NCBI RefSeq assembly: GCF_000337735.1
Contig: NZ_AOHX01000026.1
Coordinates: forward strand, 131,159 to 195,158
Origin: Natronorubrum sulfidifaciens JCM 14089
Lineage (GTDB): Archaea; Halobacteriota; Halobacteria; Halobacteriales; Natrialbaceae
DNA: 64,000 nucleotides
Direction of reading: 5' to 3'
Position numbers and translations under genes: made by a program
Shown: positions 37,942-45,897 of the stretch, piece by piece
Numbering within the stretch: position 1 is the stretch's first letter
How the letters are laid out: each line of letters begins with the position of its first letter
The notes under the pieces: model-generated
Told to the model about the DNA's origin: nothing
Database searches by the model: none
The model's input: only the letters and a program-made list of their open reading frames with translations

Positions 37942-38157
37942 ATGGCACTGATCGTCGACCGCACTGACGACCGCAACGAGGCGACTGCCGGCCGCGAGCG
38001 ACCCGCCACACTCGAGGCCGAACCCCGACGACGCCGGATCGACGTCACCGAGGTCCACGCCGCGGGTCTCGAGGCATTCGTCGACGAGAACGTCGACACC
38101 GATGCCGTCTCGCTCAAGCACCGCAGCGGACGAACGTATCTCGTCCTCGAGGAGTGA
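37942..38157 (+). CDS. Small hypothetical protein (71 aa)
   Basis: A 71-aa protein, MALIVDRTDD ... RTYLVLEE. The last 35 residues (VTEVHAAGLEAFVDENVDTD ...) could fold as a small alpha/beta unit. ATG 37942 is chosen from a longer open frame because the preceding sequence is not protein-like. Function unknown. Its stop codon overlaps the first bases of a palindromic repeat (38156-38241). Confidence 0.55.
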   Translation: MALIVDRTDDRNEATAGRERPATLEAEPRRRRIDVTEVHAAGLEAFVDENVDTDAVSLKHRSGRTYLVLEE

Positions 38158-38241
38158 GCCGGACTGCTGTCGTCACTGCCCGCCGGTCTTCGACCCCGCC
38201 GCCCGTGATCGGCGGGATATCGGGTCCACAGGCCGTCTGAG
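38156..38241. repeat. Intergenic palindromic repeat, copy A
   Basis: Begins GAGCCGGACTGCTGTCGTCA and ends CAGGCCGTCTGAG. It shares ends and part of the core (CCGGTC..CGACCCCGCCGCC) with copies at 53521-53604 and 57030-57099, and the terminal motifs with 44621-44731 and 61837-61897. It begins within the stop codon of the preceding gene. Confidence 0.6.
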
Positions 38242-38375
38242 CGGACGAAACTGTCGTGTTCGGGCAGACGCAGCTGGCTCCCACAGGCAGATGAACACCG
38301 TCTCACGTCGGTTCGACCGGAACGATTCGAAAGCAAACCGGTACGCCTAATCCGTCGGAACCGAGACCGCCGATA

Positions 38376-39113
38376 ATGAGACTCGCACGGATCGAGACGG
38401 ACGACGGACCGGTTACGGGACGGTACGAGGACGGCGTCGTCGCTGTGGACGACGGCGTCTACGAGGTCGGAGATGATGGCCGTATGCTGCCGCCCTGTGA
38501 GCCCTCGGCGCTGTACTGCGTCGGGCGCAACTACGCGGCGACGCTCGACCAGATGGAGTACGAACGTCCCGAGGAACCCGACTTCTTCATCAAACCGCCG
38601 GCGTCGTTGCTCGGCCACCGGGAGCCGATCCCCTACCCCGAGTTCACCGAGGAACTCACCTACGCGGGCGAACTCGCGGCCGTCATCGACGAACCCTGCA
38701 GCAACCTCACGGAAGACGAGGTGTCGGACGTCGTCCGGGGCTACACCATCATGAACGACATGGACGCACTCGACCAGCAGGGCCGCACGGCGCGCAAGGC
38801 GTTCGATGGCTCCGGCCCGCTCGGGCCGTGGATCGAGACCGCCGTCGACCCGTCGGGGATCGACATGTACACCGACGTCGCCGGCGAGCGCCGACAAGAG
38901 GCGAACACGGAACTGATGCTGTTCGGCCCCGAGGAGATCGTCGCCTACCTCTCCCGGCGATTCACGTTCCGCCCCGGCGACGTGATCGCCTTCGGCAGCC
39001 CCGCCAACCCCGGACTGGTCGAACCCGGCGACACCGTCGAAATTACCTACGAGGGCGTCGGCACGCTCGAGAACACCGTCGTCGACGCGACCGACGACGA
39101 GTCGGGCCAGTAA
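38376..39113 (+). CDS. Fumarylacetoacetate hydrolase family protein
   Basis: A 245-aa FAH-fold enzyme. It has CVGRNYAATLDQM (about 46-58), FIKPPASLLGH, the acidic metal ligands in YAGELAAVID (E-x-E type), the NDMDALDQQG region and a C-terminal GDTVEITYEGVGTLENTV. Such enzymes cleave or decarboxylate acylpyruvates or oxaloacetate, or open lactones; the substrate cannot be told here. It stands alone; the next gene in the same direction is a cysteine-cluster protein. Confidence 0.9.
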   Translation: MRLARIETDDGPVTGRYEDGVVAVDDGVYEVGDDGRMLPPCEPSALYCVGRNYAATLDQMEYERPEEPDFFIKPPASLLGHREPIPYPEFTEELTYAGELAAVIDEPCSNLTEDEVSDVVRGYTIMNDMDALDQQGRTARKAFDGSGPLGPWIETAVDPSGIDMYTDVAGERRQEANTELMLFGPEEIVAYLSRRFTFRPGDVIAFGSPANPGLVEPGDTVEITYEGVGTLENTVVDATDDESGQ

Positions 39114-39164
39114 GCGCCAACGCGAGAGGAAAGGCACTTGCCGACGTGGCCCCTCCCCGCCAAT

Positions 39165-39677
39165 GTGAGCGCTGACGCCACGCGACGTGTCGAGGTCTAT
39201 CCCGGCCGCGAGGTCGTCGTCGAGTTCGACCCCGGCCTCACGTTCGAATGTGTCGAGGACTGCACCTGGTGTTGCCAACACGGCGTGTTGCTGTACGATC
39301 AGGACTTACTCGAGCTCGCCCAGCGGGCGAATCTCGCCGAGACGACGACCGAGTTTCGCGGCGAGAAGTTCGTCACCCGCGAGACGAAAGCCCGCGACGA
39401 CCACGTCGCCGAGGACGGCTGTGCCTGTGCGTTCTTGCGCGAGGACGGCCTCTGTACCCTCCATCTCGAGGAAGACTGGAAACCGACACGCTGTTCGGTC
39501 TTTCCGCTCGGCGTCTGGCTCGAGGACGGCGACCTCCACGTCGACATTCGGGAGTCGGCCCACGACCACTGTGAGGGGCTGAACGTCAGCGACCGCTCCG
39601 TGATCGACAACCTCGAGGCGTTCCTGCCGGAAGTACTGTGGGAACTCGAGAACCCCGATTCGGACCGAGAACTGTAG
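39165..39677 (+). CDS. YkgJ-type cysteine cluster protein
   Basis: A 170-aa protein with a Zn/Fe-chelating Cys cluster: CVEDCTWCC near 25-33, then CACAFL, C-T-L-H-L and CSVFPLG. This is the YkgJ/UPF0153 layout, in which Cys residues bind a metal. The cellular role is unknown. GTG 39165 (VSADATRRVEVYPG) is chosen; TTG 39138 is an in-frame alternative. It lies 51 bp after the FAH-family gene. Confidence 0.82.
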   Translation: MSADATRRVEVYPGREVVVEFDPGLTFECVEDCTWCCQHGVLLYDQDLLELAQRANLAETTTEFRGEKFVTRETKARDDHVAEDGCACAFLREDGLCTLHLEEDWKPTRCSVFPLGVWLEDGDLHVDIRESAHDHCEGLNVSDRSVIDNLEAFLPEVLWELENPDSDREL

Positions 39678-39799
39678 CCGTACGAGCGGCGGTACCGTCG
39701 CTCGAGTCGGTCACAAACGAGTGGCAGACGGCCCGTTCCCAAGCCGAACGTTACCACACGTCTCCAATGGTTTAAACGTGTGGGCCACGTAGTCAACCT

Positions 39800-40084
39800 G
39801 TGACAGAAGAATCCGGGCGACGGAACCTCCGTATGCCCAACAACGATGAAGTATTCGCCGTCGTAACCGAACACCTCGGAGGCAACCACGTGCAACTCCG
39901 CTGTGAGGACGGCGAGGAACGGCTCGGCCGCATCCCAGGACGCATGAAATACCGCACCTGGATCGAGCAAGACGACATCGTCGTCGCCGAGCCCTGGGAC
40001 TGGCAAGACGAGAAAGCCACGATCGAGTGGCGCTACACTAGCCAGGACGCAGATCAACTGCGTCGCGAAGGCCACATCGATTGA
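39800..40084 (+). CDS. eif1A: Translation initiation factor aIF1A
   Basis: Promotes binding of initiator tRNA and scanning-like start selection on the small subunit. The 94-aa protein has the S1-like OB fold with [16 protein letters not shown], then [12 protein letters not shown], and [18 protein letters not shown] 39800 gives the family N-terminus ([12 protein letters not shown]). A TATA-like TTTAAACG near 39770-39777 is at leaderless distance. Confidence 0.95.
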   Translation: MTEESGRRNLRMPNNDEVFAVVTEHLGGNHVQLRCEDGEERLGRIPGRMKYRTWIEQDDIVVAEPWDWQDEKATIEWRYTSQDADQLRREGHID

Positions 40085-40186
40085 ACCTCGGTTTCGGCCA
40101 CTAAACGAGATTTTACCGCAGTCTACCGCCGACAGCCGAGCGACAGCACTTTCTATACACCGGCTCGCAGCCGAGCGGACGGCTTC

Positions 40187-40885
40187 TCAGCGTGTCGCTT
40201 GTTTCCACTCCCGTAACCCGACGACGGCACCATCGACCGTCTCCGGGTCGGCCGCCGTCGCCGCCCAGACGAACATCCCTGCGATCGACTCCGGATCGCG
40301 CCCCACCCCACCGGACAGTTCCGTCGCGACCTGTCCCGGGTCCAGACAGCCGACTGTGGAGTCGATATCCGCGGCGAAGCCTCGAGCGACAGCCTCCGCA
40401 GTCGCCTTCGAGATCGCATACGAGCCGTAGCCCGGTTTCGTCTCGCGAGCGATCGATCCCGTCGGCACGAGCACACGCGCCCCGTCGTTGAGATGCGGGA
40501 GTGACTCCCGAATCGTCGCGAACACGCCACGTCCGTTGATCTGCCAGTGGTCGTCAACGGCCGCATAGGAGTCGTCATCCGTCGGTGTCGCACCCGGCTG
40601 ACCGTGATAGACGCCCGCTGCGGCGACGACGACGTCGATACCGCCGCCGTCGCCGGCTCGGGACGCGGTCTCGACCAGTCGCTCGAGGTCCAACTCGTCA
40701 CGAACGTCTGTGCGAACGCCGGCCGCAACGCCCCCCGCAGCCTCGAGTGTGTCGACGGTTTCCGCGACCGCATCGCCGTCTCGAGCGCCGACGGCGACCG
40801 TCGCGCCGCCTTCGGCGAACGCCTCGGCGACTGCGCGACCGATTCCACGGGTGCCACCAGTGATGACGACTGTCAACTCGTCCAT
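40187..40885 (-). CDS. Short-chain dehydrogenase/reductase
   Basis: A 232-aa SDR enzyme with the NAD(P)-binding TGGTRGIG (about 9-16), NxxG-like VVAAAGVYHG, catalytic Ser in VPTGSIARE, and Y-x-x-x-K as YAISK. The substrate is unknown. It is divergent from the carotenoid genes, and the shared 160-bp region holds two dyads, so co-regulation with carotenoid synthesis is possible though unproven. Confidence 0.88.
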   Translation of the reverse strand: MDELTVVITGGTRGIGRAVAEAFAEGGATVAVGARDGDAVAETVDTLEAAGGVAAGVRTDVRDELDLERLVETASRAGDGGGIDVVVAAAGVYHGQPGATPTDDDSYAAVDDHWQINGRGVFATIRESLPHLNDGARVLVPTGSIARETKPGYGSYAISKATAEAVARGFAADIDSTVGCLDPGQVATELSGGVGRDPESIAGMFVWAATAADPETVDGAVVGLREWKQATR

Positions 40886-40918
40886 GGGGTATGTACGGAC
40901 AGCACGTACAGGAACCTA

Positions 40919-40955
40919 TGTTCATACTGGCCACGACAGTCCGGCAGTATGAACA
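40919..40955. promoter_or_regulatory. 11-bp inverted repeat in the SDR/carotenoid divergent promoter
   Basis: TGTTCATACTG (40919-40929) and CAGTATGAACA (40945-40955) are perfect complements with a 15-nt spacer. A second dyad, TGTACG-N7-CGTACA, lies at 40892-40910. Both sit between the divergent starts, so a regulator dimer could control both genes. Confidence 0.5.
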
Positions 40956-41043
40956 CAGTCCATCACCGTTGTGTCGGCGCTTTCGGCCCACCCCTACGTG
41001 CGTATGGCGTACGTTTATGCGTCCGCCGACATTCATGTATACT

Positions 41044-42594
41044 ATGACATCATTGGCCGGTGAGTCCGTCGTCGTGATCGGGGCTGGTGTCGGCGGCCTC
41101 TCGACGGCCTGCTACCTCGCTGACGCGGGTGCTGACGTTCACGTCATCGAAAAGAACGAACAGCTCGGTGGCCGGGCGAGTCGCCTCGAGCGAGACGGCT
41201 TCCGGTTCGATATGGGGCCGTCGTGGTATCTGATGCCCGACGTCTTCGAGCGGTTTTTTGCCGACTTCGACCGAACGCCGTCGGACTACTACGAACTGAC
41301 CCACCTCGACCCCCACTATCGACTCTTCTTCAAAGATAGCGCGGAGCAAAGCTCCGCGAACGATGCGAGCGGGCAGAGCCCGCGAGCACACGGCGACAAG
41401 GTCGACATCACGCCGGATCTCGAGCGCACCAAACGCGTCTTCGAGGAGTACGAATCGGGTGCAGGTGATGCGTTAGAGCGCTACCTCGAGAAATCTCGCG
41501 AGAACTACGAGGTTGGGATGAAACATTTCGTCTACGAGGACCGCACGCAGTTGCGTGACTACCTCACGCTGGATGTGGCCAGACAGGCCCGTGGCCTGTC
41601 GTTGCTGGGGTCGATGCAGGGCCACGTCGAGAACTACTTCGAGCATCCGAAGCTCCAGCAGATCATGCAGTACACGCTGGTGTTTCTCGGTGGCTCGCCG
41701 ACGAACACGCCGGCGCTGTACAATCTGATGAGCCACGTCGATTTCAACCTCGGCGTCTGGTACCCCGAGGGTGGGATCGGGGCTGTCATCGACGCGCTCG
41801 TCGACCTCGGCACCGAACTGGGCGTCACCTACGACACCGACCGGCCGGCAACGGCGATCAAAGGCCGTGAAGGGGCGTTTCTCGTCGACACGCCACAGGG
41901 TCCGCTGCGGCCGGATCTGGTCGTCAGCAACGGCGACTACGCCCATACCGAACAGGAGCTTCTGCCACCCGAATCCCGCGGTCACGACGCCGACTACTGG
42001 GACTCACGCACGTACGCGCCGTCCGCGTTCTTGCTCTATCTCGGCGTCGAAGGCGACGTCGACGAACTGGCCCATCACACGCTCGTCCTGCCGACCGACT
42101 GGCAGGACCACTTCGATCAGATCTTCGACGAGCCCGCCTGGCCCGACGAACCCGCCTACTACCTGTGTGTCCCCTCCGAAACCGACGACACCGTCGCGCC
42201 CGACGGCCACAGCGCCCTGTTCGTCCTCGTGCCGATCGCCCCCGGCCTCGAGGACACCCCCGAGATCCGAGCCGAGTACCGCGAGTCGATCCTCGAGGAT
42301 ATCGCGACCAACACCGGGGCCGACCTTCGCGACCGGATCGTCTTCGAGGAACAGTTCTGTATCGAGGACTTCGCCAGCCGCTACAACAGCTACGACGGCA
42401 CGGCACTCGGCTTGGCCCACACACTCCGCCAGACCGCCCTGTTCCGACCACCACACCGCTCCGAGAAGGTCGATGGTCTCTACTTCGTCGGCGGTGACAC
42501 CACGCCCGGCATCGGGATGCCGATGTGTCTCATCAGCGGCGAACTAACCGCAGAAACCGTTCTCGAGGACTACGGCACGTCGACAGAACAGTGA
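41044..42594 (+). CDS. CrtI/CrtD-family carotenoid desaturase
   Basis: FAD-dependent carotenoid desaturase, 516 aa. The N-terminal dinucleotide motif is VIGAGVGGLSTACYLADAG, and the C-terminal signature is YFVGGDTTPGIGMPMCLISG. By gene order (next to lyeJ and cruF) it best fits CrtD, carotenoid 3,4-desaturase of the bacterioruberin pathway; a phytoene desaturase CrtI role is the alternative. ATG 41044 lies about 27 bp below the TATA-like GTTTATG. Residues of about 100-115 (AEQSSANDASGQSPRAH) are encoded by a palindromic repeat insertion. Confidence 0.9.
   Translation: MTSLAGESVVVIGAGVGGLSTACYLADAGADVHVIEKNEQLGGRASRLERDGFRFDMGPSWYLMPDVFERFFADFDRTPSDYYELTHLDPHYRLFFKDSAEQSSANDASGQSPRAHGDKVDITPDLERTKRVFEEYESGAGDALERYLEKSRENYEVGMKHFVYEDRTQLRDYLTLDVARQARGLSLLGSMQGHVENYFEHPKLQQIMQYTLVFLGGSPTNTPALYNLMSHVDFNLGVWYPEGGIGAVIDALVDLGTELGVTYDTDRPATAIKGREGAFLVDTPQGPLRPDLVVSNGDYAHTEQELLPPESRGHDADYWDSRTYAPSAFLLYLGVEGDVDELAHHTLVLPTDWQDHFDQIFDEPAWPDEPAYYLCVPSETDDTVAPDGHSALFVLVPIAPGLEDTPEIRAEYRESILEDIATNTGADLRDRIVFEEQFCIEDFASRYNSYDGTALGLAHTLRQTALFRPPHRSEKVDGLYFVGGDTTPGIGMPMCLISGELTAETVLEDYGTSTEQ
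41341..41389 (+). repeat. Palindromic repeat inserted in frame in the desaturase gene
   Basis: Two adjoining hairpins: GCGGAGC-AAA-GCTCCGC (41341-41357) and GCGGGC-AGA-GCCCGC (41369-41383) flanked by GCGAG/GAGCA. The second half matches the repeat in leuD. It keeps the frame and encodes a polar loop. Confidence 0.6.
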
Positions 42595-42607
42595 TCGGGA
42601 GGCTGGT

Positions 42608-43480
42608 ATGAACACGGGATCGACGGCCTCGAGCGATGGCGGACTCGCCACACAGCTCTCGTATCTGCTGACGCTGTCTCGGCCCCGGTTCTGGCTCTAT
42701 CTGGCGGGGCCGGTACTCGTGGGTGTCGCGTACGCTGCCGACACCGTCAGCGAGCTGTTCGCGCCGGCCGCGGTCGTGCTGTTTGCATACTTCCTCGTTC
42801 CGGGAAACGTCTTCCTCTACGGGATCAACGACATCTACGATCGCGAGATCGACGCCGCGAACCCGAAAAAGGAGACGAAAGAAGAACGCTATCGCGGCCA
42901 ACAGATCGTGCCGTTCGCGGTGGCGCTCTGTGCGCTGCTCCCGCTGGCGCTGGTTCCGTTCATCCCCACGGCGGCGTGGCCATGGCTCGTCGGCTTTCTC
43001 GTCCTCGGCGCGGCCTACAGCGCCCCACCGATCCGGTTCAAGACCACGCCAGTGCTTGATTCGGTCTCGAACGGCCTGTACATCATGCCGGGAGCCGCGG
43101 CCTACGCCGCCGTCGCGGGAACACAGCCAGCCACACTCGCCGTCGTCGGCGGCTGGCTGTGGGCGATGGGCATGCATACGTTTTCGGCGATCCCCGACAT
43201 CGAACCCGATCGCGAGACGGGAATCGAAACGACCGCGACGGTTTTCGGCGAATCACGAACCTACGCCTACTGTGGACTCGTCTGGCTCGCGAGTGCGCTC
43301 GCATTCGGCCTGCTCGATCCCCGGCTCGGCGCGCTCATGCTCGTCTACCCCGCGCTCATCGGAGTGCTCGTTTCCTCGAGCGTCGCCGTAGACAGAGCGT
43401 ACTGGTGGTTCCCGGCGATCAACACGGTCGTCGGCGCAGCGTTGACGATGGGCGGACTCTGGAGGCTCCTCCATGGCTAA
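42608..43480 (+). CDS. lyeJ: Lycopene elongase/hydratase-type prenyltransferase LyeJ
   Basis: UbiA-family membrane prenyltransferase that adds C5 units to lycopene on the way to C50 bacterioruberin. The 290-aa protein has the two Asp-rich motifs NDIYDREID (about 75-83) and DIEPDRETG (about 196-204) and eight to nine membrane helices. It lies 13 bp after the desaturase gene and overlaps cruF by 8 bp, so the three form an operon. Confidence 0.92.
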   Translation: MNTGSTASSDGGLATQLSYLLTLSRPRFWLYLAGPVLVGVAYAADTVSELFAPAAVVLFAYFLVPGNVFLYGINDIYDREIDAANPKKETKEERYRGQQIVPFAVALCALLPLALVPFIPTAAWPWLVGFLVLGAAYSAPPIRFKTTPVLDSVSNGLYIMPGAAAYAAVAGTQPATLAVVGGWLWAMGMHTFSAIPDIEPDRETGIETTATVFGESRTYAYCGLVWLASALAFGLLDPRLGALMLVYPALIGVLVSSSVAVDRAYWWFPAINTVVGAALTMGGLWRLLHG

Positions 43481-44357
43481 CCACGACTCACTATCACGGA
43501 CCGACACGACACGAACGATCGTCCAGCGCCGTCTCGAGGCGATCATCCGCGAGAATCGCTTTACGATCGCTGTCGTCTTTCCGGTTATCGGCGCGGTCAC
43601 ACTGGTGGCAAGCGCCGAAGGGGTCCTGCCCGAACCGCTTGCATACAACCCGCTGTTGATCCTCTTCGGGACGATGGTGATGCGCTCGCCGCTGGTCGTC
43701 GGCTTGCTCCCGAAGATCGGCTGGTGGGCGCTTGGCTTGCTCGGCTTGCTGACGGCGTACACGTATGCGATCGAGATCGTCGGCGTACGGACGGACTGGC
43801 CCTACGGTGCGTTCGAGTACACCATCCAACTGGGGCCGATGCTGTTCGGCGACGTACCGCTGGCGCTCCCGCTGTTTTTCATCCCGCTGGTCCTGAACGC
43901 CTACCTGCTCACGCTGTTGGTCCTCGGCGAGTGGAGCGAAAACCCACTCATCAGAGTGCTCAGTGCGATCGTCGCCGTCGTCGCGATCGACCTCGTCCTC
44001 GACCCGGCGGCCGTTGCGATCGGCTTCTGGGAGTTCATCCCCGCCGGCGTCTACTACGGCGTCCCGGTGTCGAACTACGTCGGCTGGGTCATTTCGGGCA
44101 CCGTCGCCGTTGTCCTCGTCGATCTCGCCTTCGATCGTGCGTCGTTGCTCGAGCGCGTCCGCGAGTGTGAGTTCATCCTCGACGATCTGGTGAGTTTCGT
44201 CCTGCTCTGGGGCGCGATCAACGTCCTCTACGGCAACTGGCTGGCGGCCGGCGTCGCCGGGCTGTTCTGTCTCGGCCTGTTCCAGACCGACCGCTACGAT
44301 CGCGACCTGATCCGGCAGGCGCTCCCCTCGAGTGTCCTTAGCGGTCGCGAATCCTAA
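43473..44357 (+). CDS. cruF: Bisanhydrobacterioruberin hydratase CruF
   Basis: Membrane hydratase that adds the end-group hydroxyls in the last step to bacterioruberin. The 294-aa protein has about seven to eight membrane helices and the CruF segments EIVGVRTDWPYGAFEYT and VLDPAAVAIGFWEF. It overlaps the lyeJ stop. The final gene of the carotenoid operon on the plus strand, followed by a small zinc protein. Confidence 0.9.
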   Translation: MANHDSLSRTDTTRTIVQRRLEAIIRENRFTIAVVFPVIGAVTLVASAEGVLPEPLAYNPLLILFGTMVMRSPLVVGLLPKIGWWALGLLGLLTAYTYAIEIVGVRTDWPYGAFEYTIQLGPMLFGDVPLALPLFFIPLVLNAYLLTLLVLGEWSENPLIRVLSAIVAVVAIDLVLDPAAVAIGFWEFIPAGVYYGVPVSNYVGWVISGTVAVVLVDLAFDRASLLERVRECEFILDDLVSFVLLWGAINVLYGNWLAAGVAGLFCLGLFQTDRYDRDLIRQALPSSVLSGRES

Positions 44358-44450
44358 GATCGACAGCCGACGCCGCCGATCGGCGGCGAGGTCCACACGG
44401 GCCGGACGTGCGTGCTCTACCCTTTTGGTTCTCGAGGCAGTGGATGACAT

Positions 44451-44612
44451 ATGGCAACGAGAGACGTTATCGAGTGCCCGATCTGTCACGACGTCCCATC
44501 ACGTGATCGGAACGTCGAGGACCATCTCGTCGCGGTGCATACGAAACAGACGCTGGCGAAGTTCGTCGTCGCCGAGATCGAAGCGCAGACTGAATCGGAT
44601 ATCTCCGAGTGA
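44451..44612 (+). CDS. Small C2H2 zinc-finger-like protein (53 aa)
   Basis: A 53-aa protein with CPIC at residues 9-12 and two His (H26 and H31, in DHLVAVH), a C2H2 pattern. The rest is a short helix. Such tiny zinc proteins are common in haloarchaea and are mostly of unknown function. It lies 93 bp after cruF and is followed by a palindromic repeat. Confidence 0.7.
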   Translation: MATRDVIECPICHDVPSRDRNVEDHLVAVHTKQTLAKFVVAEIEAQTESDISE

Positions 44613-44620
44613 AAGGCTGT

Positions 44621-44731
44621 GATACGGTCTGCTGTACGAACACCGTCTCATACGGTTTGCTACCGATTTCCCGGTGGGACCGCAGGACGGTCGCGGTCCC
44701 ACTGGAACTGACGTACAGCAGACCGTCTCAG
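44621..44731. repeat. Nested palindromic repeat, copy E
   Basis: Outer arms ACGGTCTGCTGTACG (44624-44638) and CGTACAGCAGACCGT (44712-44726) are perfect over 15 bp. An inner hairpin GTGGGACCGC/GCGGTCCCAC (44674-44702) is perfect over 10 bp. Ends resemble the other intergenic copies. It lies between convergent genes and could also act as a two-way terminator. Confidence 0.65.
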
Positions 44732-44753
44732 TCAGTCGGAAACGAGCAGAGAG

Positions 44754-45704
44754 TTACCGCGTCGGCACGCGGCCGCCGTGGCCGGGTTCGCTTCGATCCG
44801 TCTCGAGTGCGGGGACGGCAGAGACTCGCTGGAAGACGGCTTCAGGGTCGCGATTCCAGTGCCAGTGCCAGCGCGTTTTGGCGAGACACCACAGCTTGCG
44901 GGCCGTCGACAGCGACGGCTCCTGACTGAGCACATCGTAGTTCTGTGCGCGGATGACCGTGTGGTGTTCTGCATAGAGGACAGCCGCGAGCAACACCGGA
45001 AGCTGGCAGTCCGCTGGCAGATAGCGGATGCCGGCAACGCCCTCGCGATAGAGGTCCTCCGTTCGCTTGAGTTCCGCCGCCATGGCCCGCCCGAACGACT
45101 CGGAGTACTCGAGGCGCTCGATCTGTGCGGGCGAGACGTCGTATTCGCGAAGTGTCTTCTGTGGCAGGTAGATCCGGTCCCGATCGACGATATCCTCGCG
45201 GACGTCCCGCAGGAAGTTCGTCATCTGGAACGCTTCGCCGAGTTTGACGGCGTGGGGAAGCGCCGTCTCCCGGTCGTCGGAGTCCATGATCGCGGTCATC
45301 ATCACGCCGACGGCGGCAGCCGATCCGCGCATGTACGACTCGAGGTCGGCGTACGTCTCGTAGCGGTCGGTGTCGATATCCGACTGCATCGCGTCCATGA
45401 ACGTCTCGATTTCGGCGTCGCTGATGTCGTACTCCCGGCGGAGTTCGTTGAACGCCTCGAGAACGGGGCCATCCGGCGCTGTCTTTCCGAGGGCCTGCTC
45501 GCGAAGGCCCTCGAGTTCGGCACGCTGTTGGGCCGGCGGAACGCCTGCTGCGTCGTCGACGACTTCGTCGGCGATGCGAAAGAACGCATAGAGGACGTGC
45601 GTGGCGTGGCGAACCCGTTTCGGGAGGAATTTGGTCGCGAGATAGAACGTCTTGCCGGTCTCCTTCTGGATCGCCTTGCCTTTGTCAATGTGTTCCTGTT
45701 GCAT
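44754..45704 (-). CDS. crtB: Phytoene synthase CrtB
   Basis: Condenses two geranylgeranyl diphosphates to phytoene, the entry step to carotenoids. The 316-aa protein has the first Asp-rich motif DEVVDD (about 47-52) and the second in RDVREDIVDRDRIYLP, plus YMRGSAAAVG. ATG 45704 (MQQEHIDKGKAIQKETG) is chosen; a TATA box at 45758-45767 implies a short leader. It is co-directional with the Bat-like gene upstream and convergent with the cruF operon. Confidence 0.94.
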   Translation of the reverse strand: MQQEHIDKGKAIQKETGKTFYLATKFLPKRVRHATHVLYAFFRIADEVVDDAAGVPPAQQRAELEGLREQALGKTAPDGPVLEAFNELRREYDISDAEIETFMDAMQSDIDTDRYETYADLESYMRGSAAAVGVMMTAIMDSDDRETALPHAVKLGEAFQMTNFLRDVREDIVDRDRIYLPQKTLREYDVSPAQIERLEYSESFGRAMAAELKRTEDLYREGVAGIRYLPADCQLPVLLAAVLYAEHHTVIRAQNYDVLSQEPSLSTARKLWCLAKTRWHWHWNRDPEAVFQRVSAVPALETDRSEPGHGGRVPTR

Positions 45705-45757
45705 TCTCAGCCTCGTATCCGCAGACCGCAATGGGATGATATCAATACGACAGATAC

Positions 45758-45788
45758 GTATAAAATAGCACCCCCTCACTAGTGGGGT
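45758..45788 (-). promoter_or_regulatory. Bat-type upstream activating sequence plus TATA box of crtB
   Basis: On the minus strand, ACCCCACTAGTGAGG (45774-45788) matches the Bat UAS consensus ACCcnactagTTnGG at all specified positions but one. A TATA box TATTTTATAC (45758-45767) follows six bases later, the arrangement known from the bop promoter. Confidence 0.65.
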
Positions 45789-45897
45789 TTTGATTGTCTC
45801 ACCAGCGAACAGGTGACGCGAAATGAAGGTTCGATCGACAGCCAACGGAGTCGATAGCCGTCGTCCACGCCGGTCGCAGATAGCGGCTGTCGACAGA

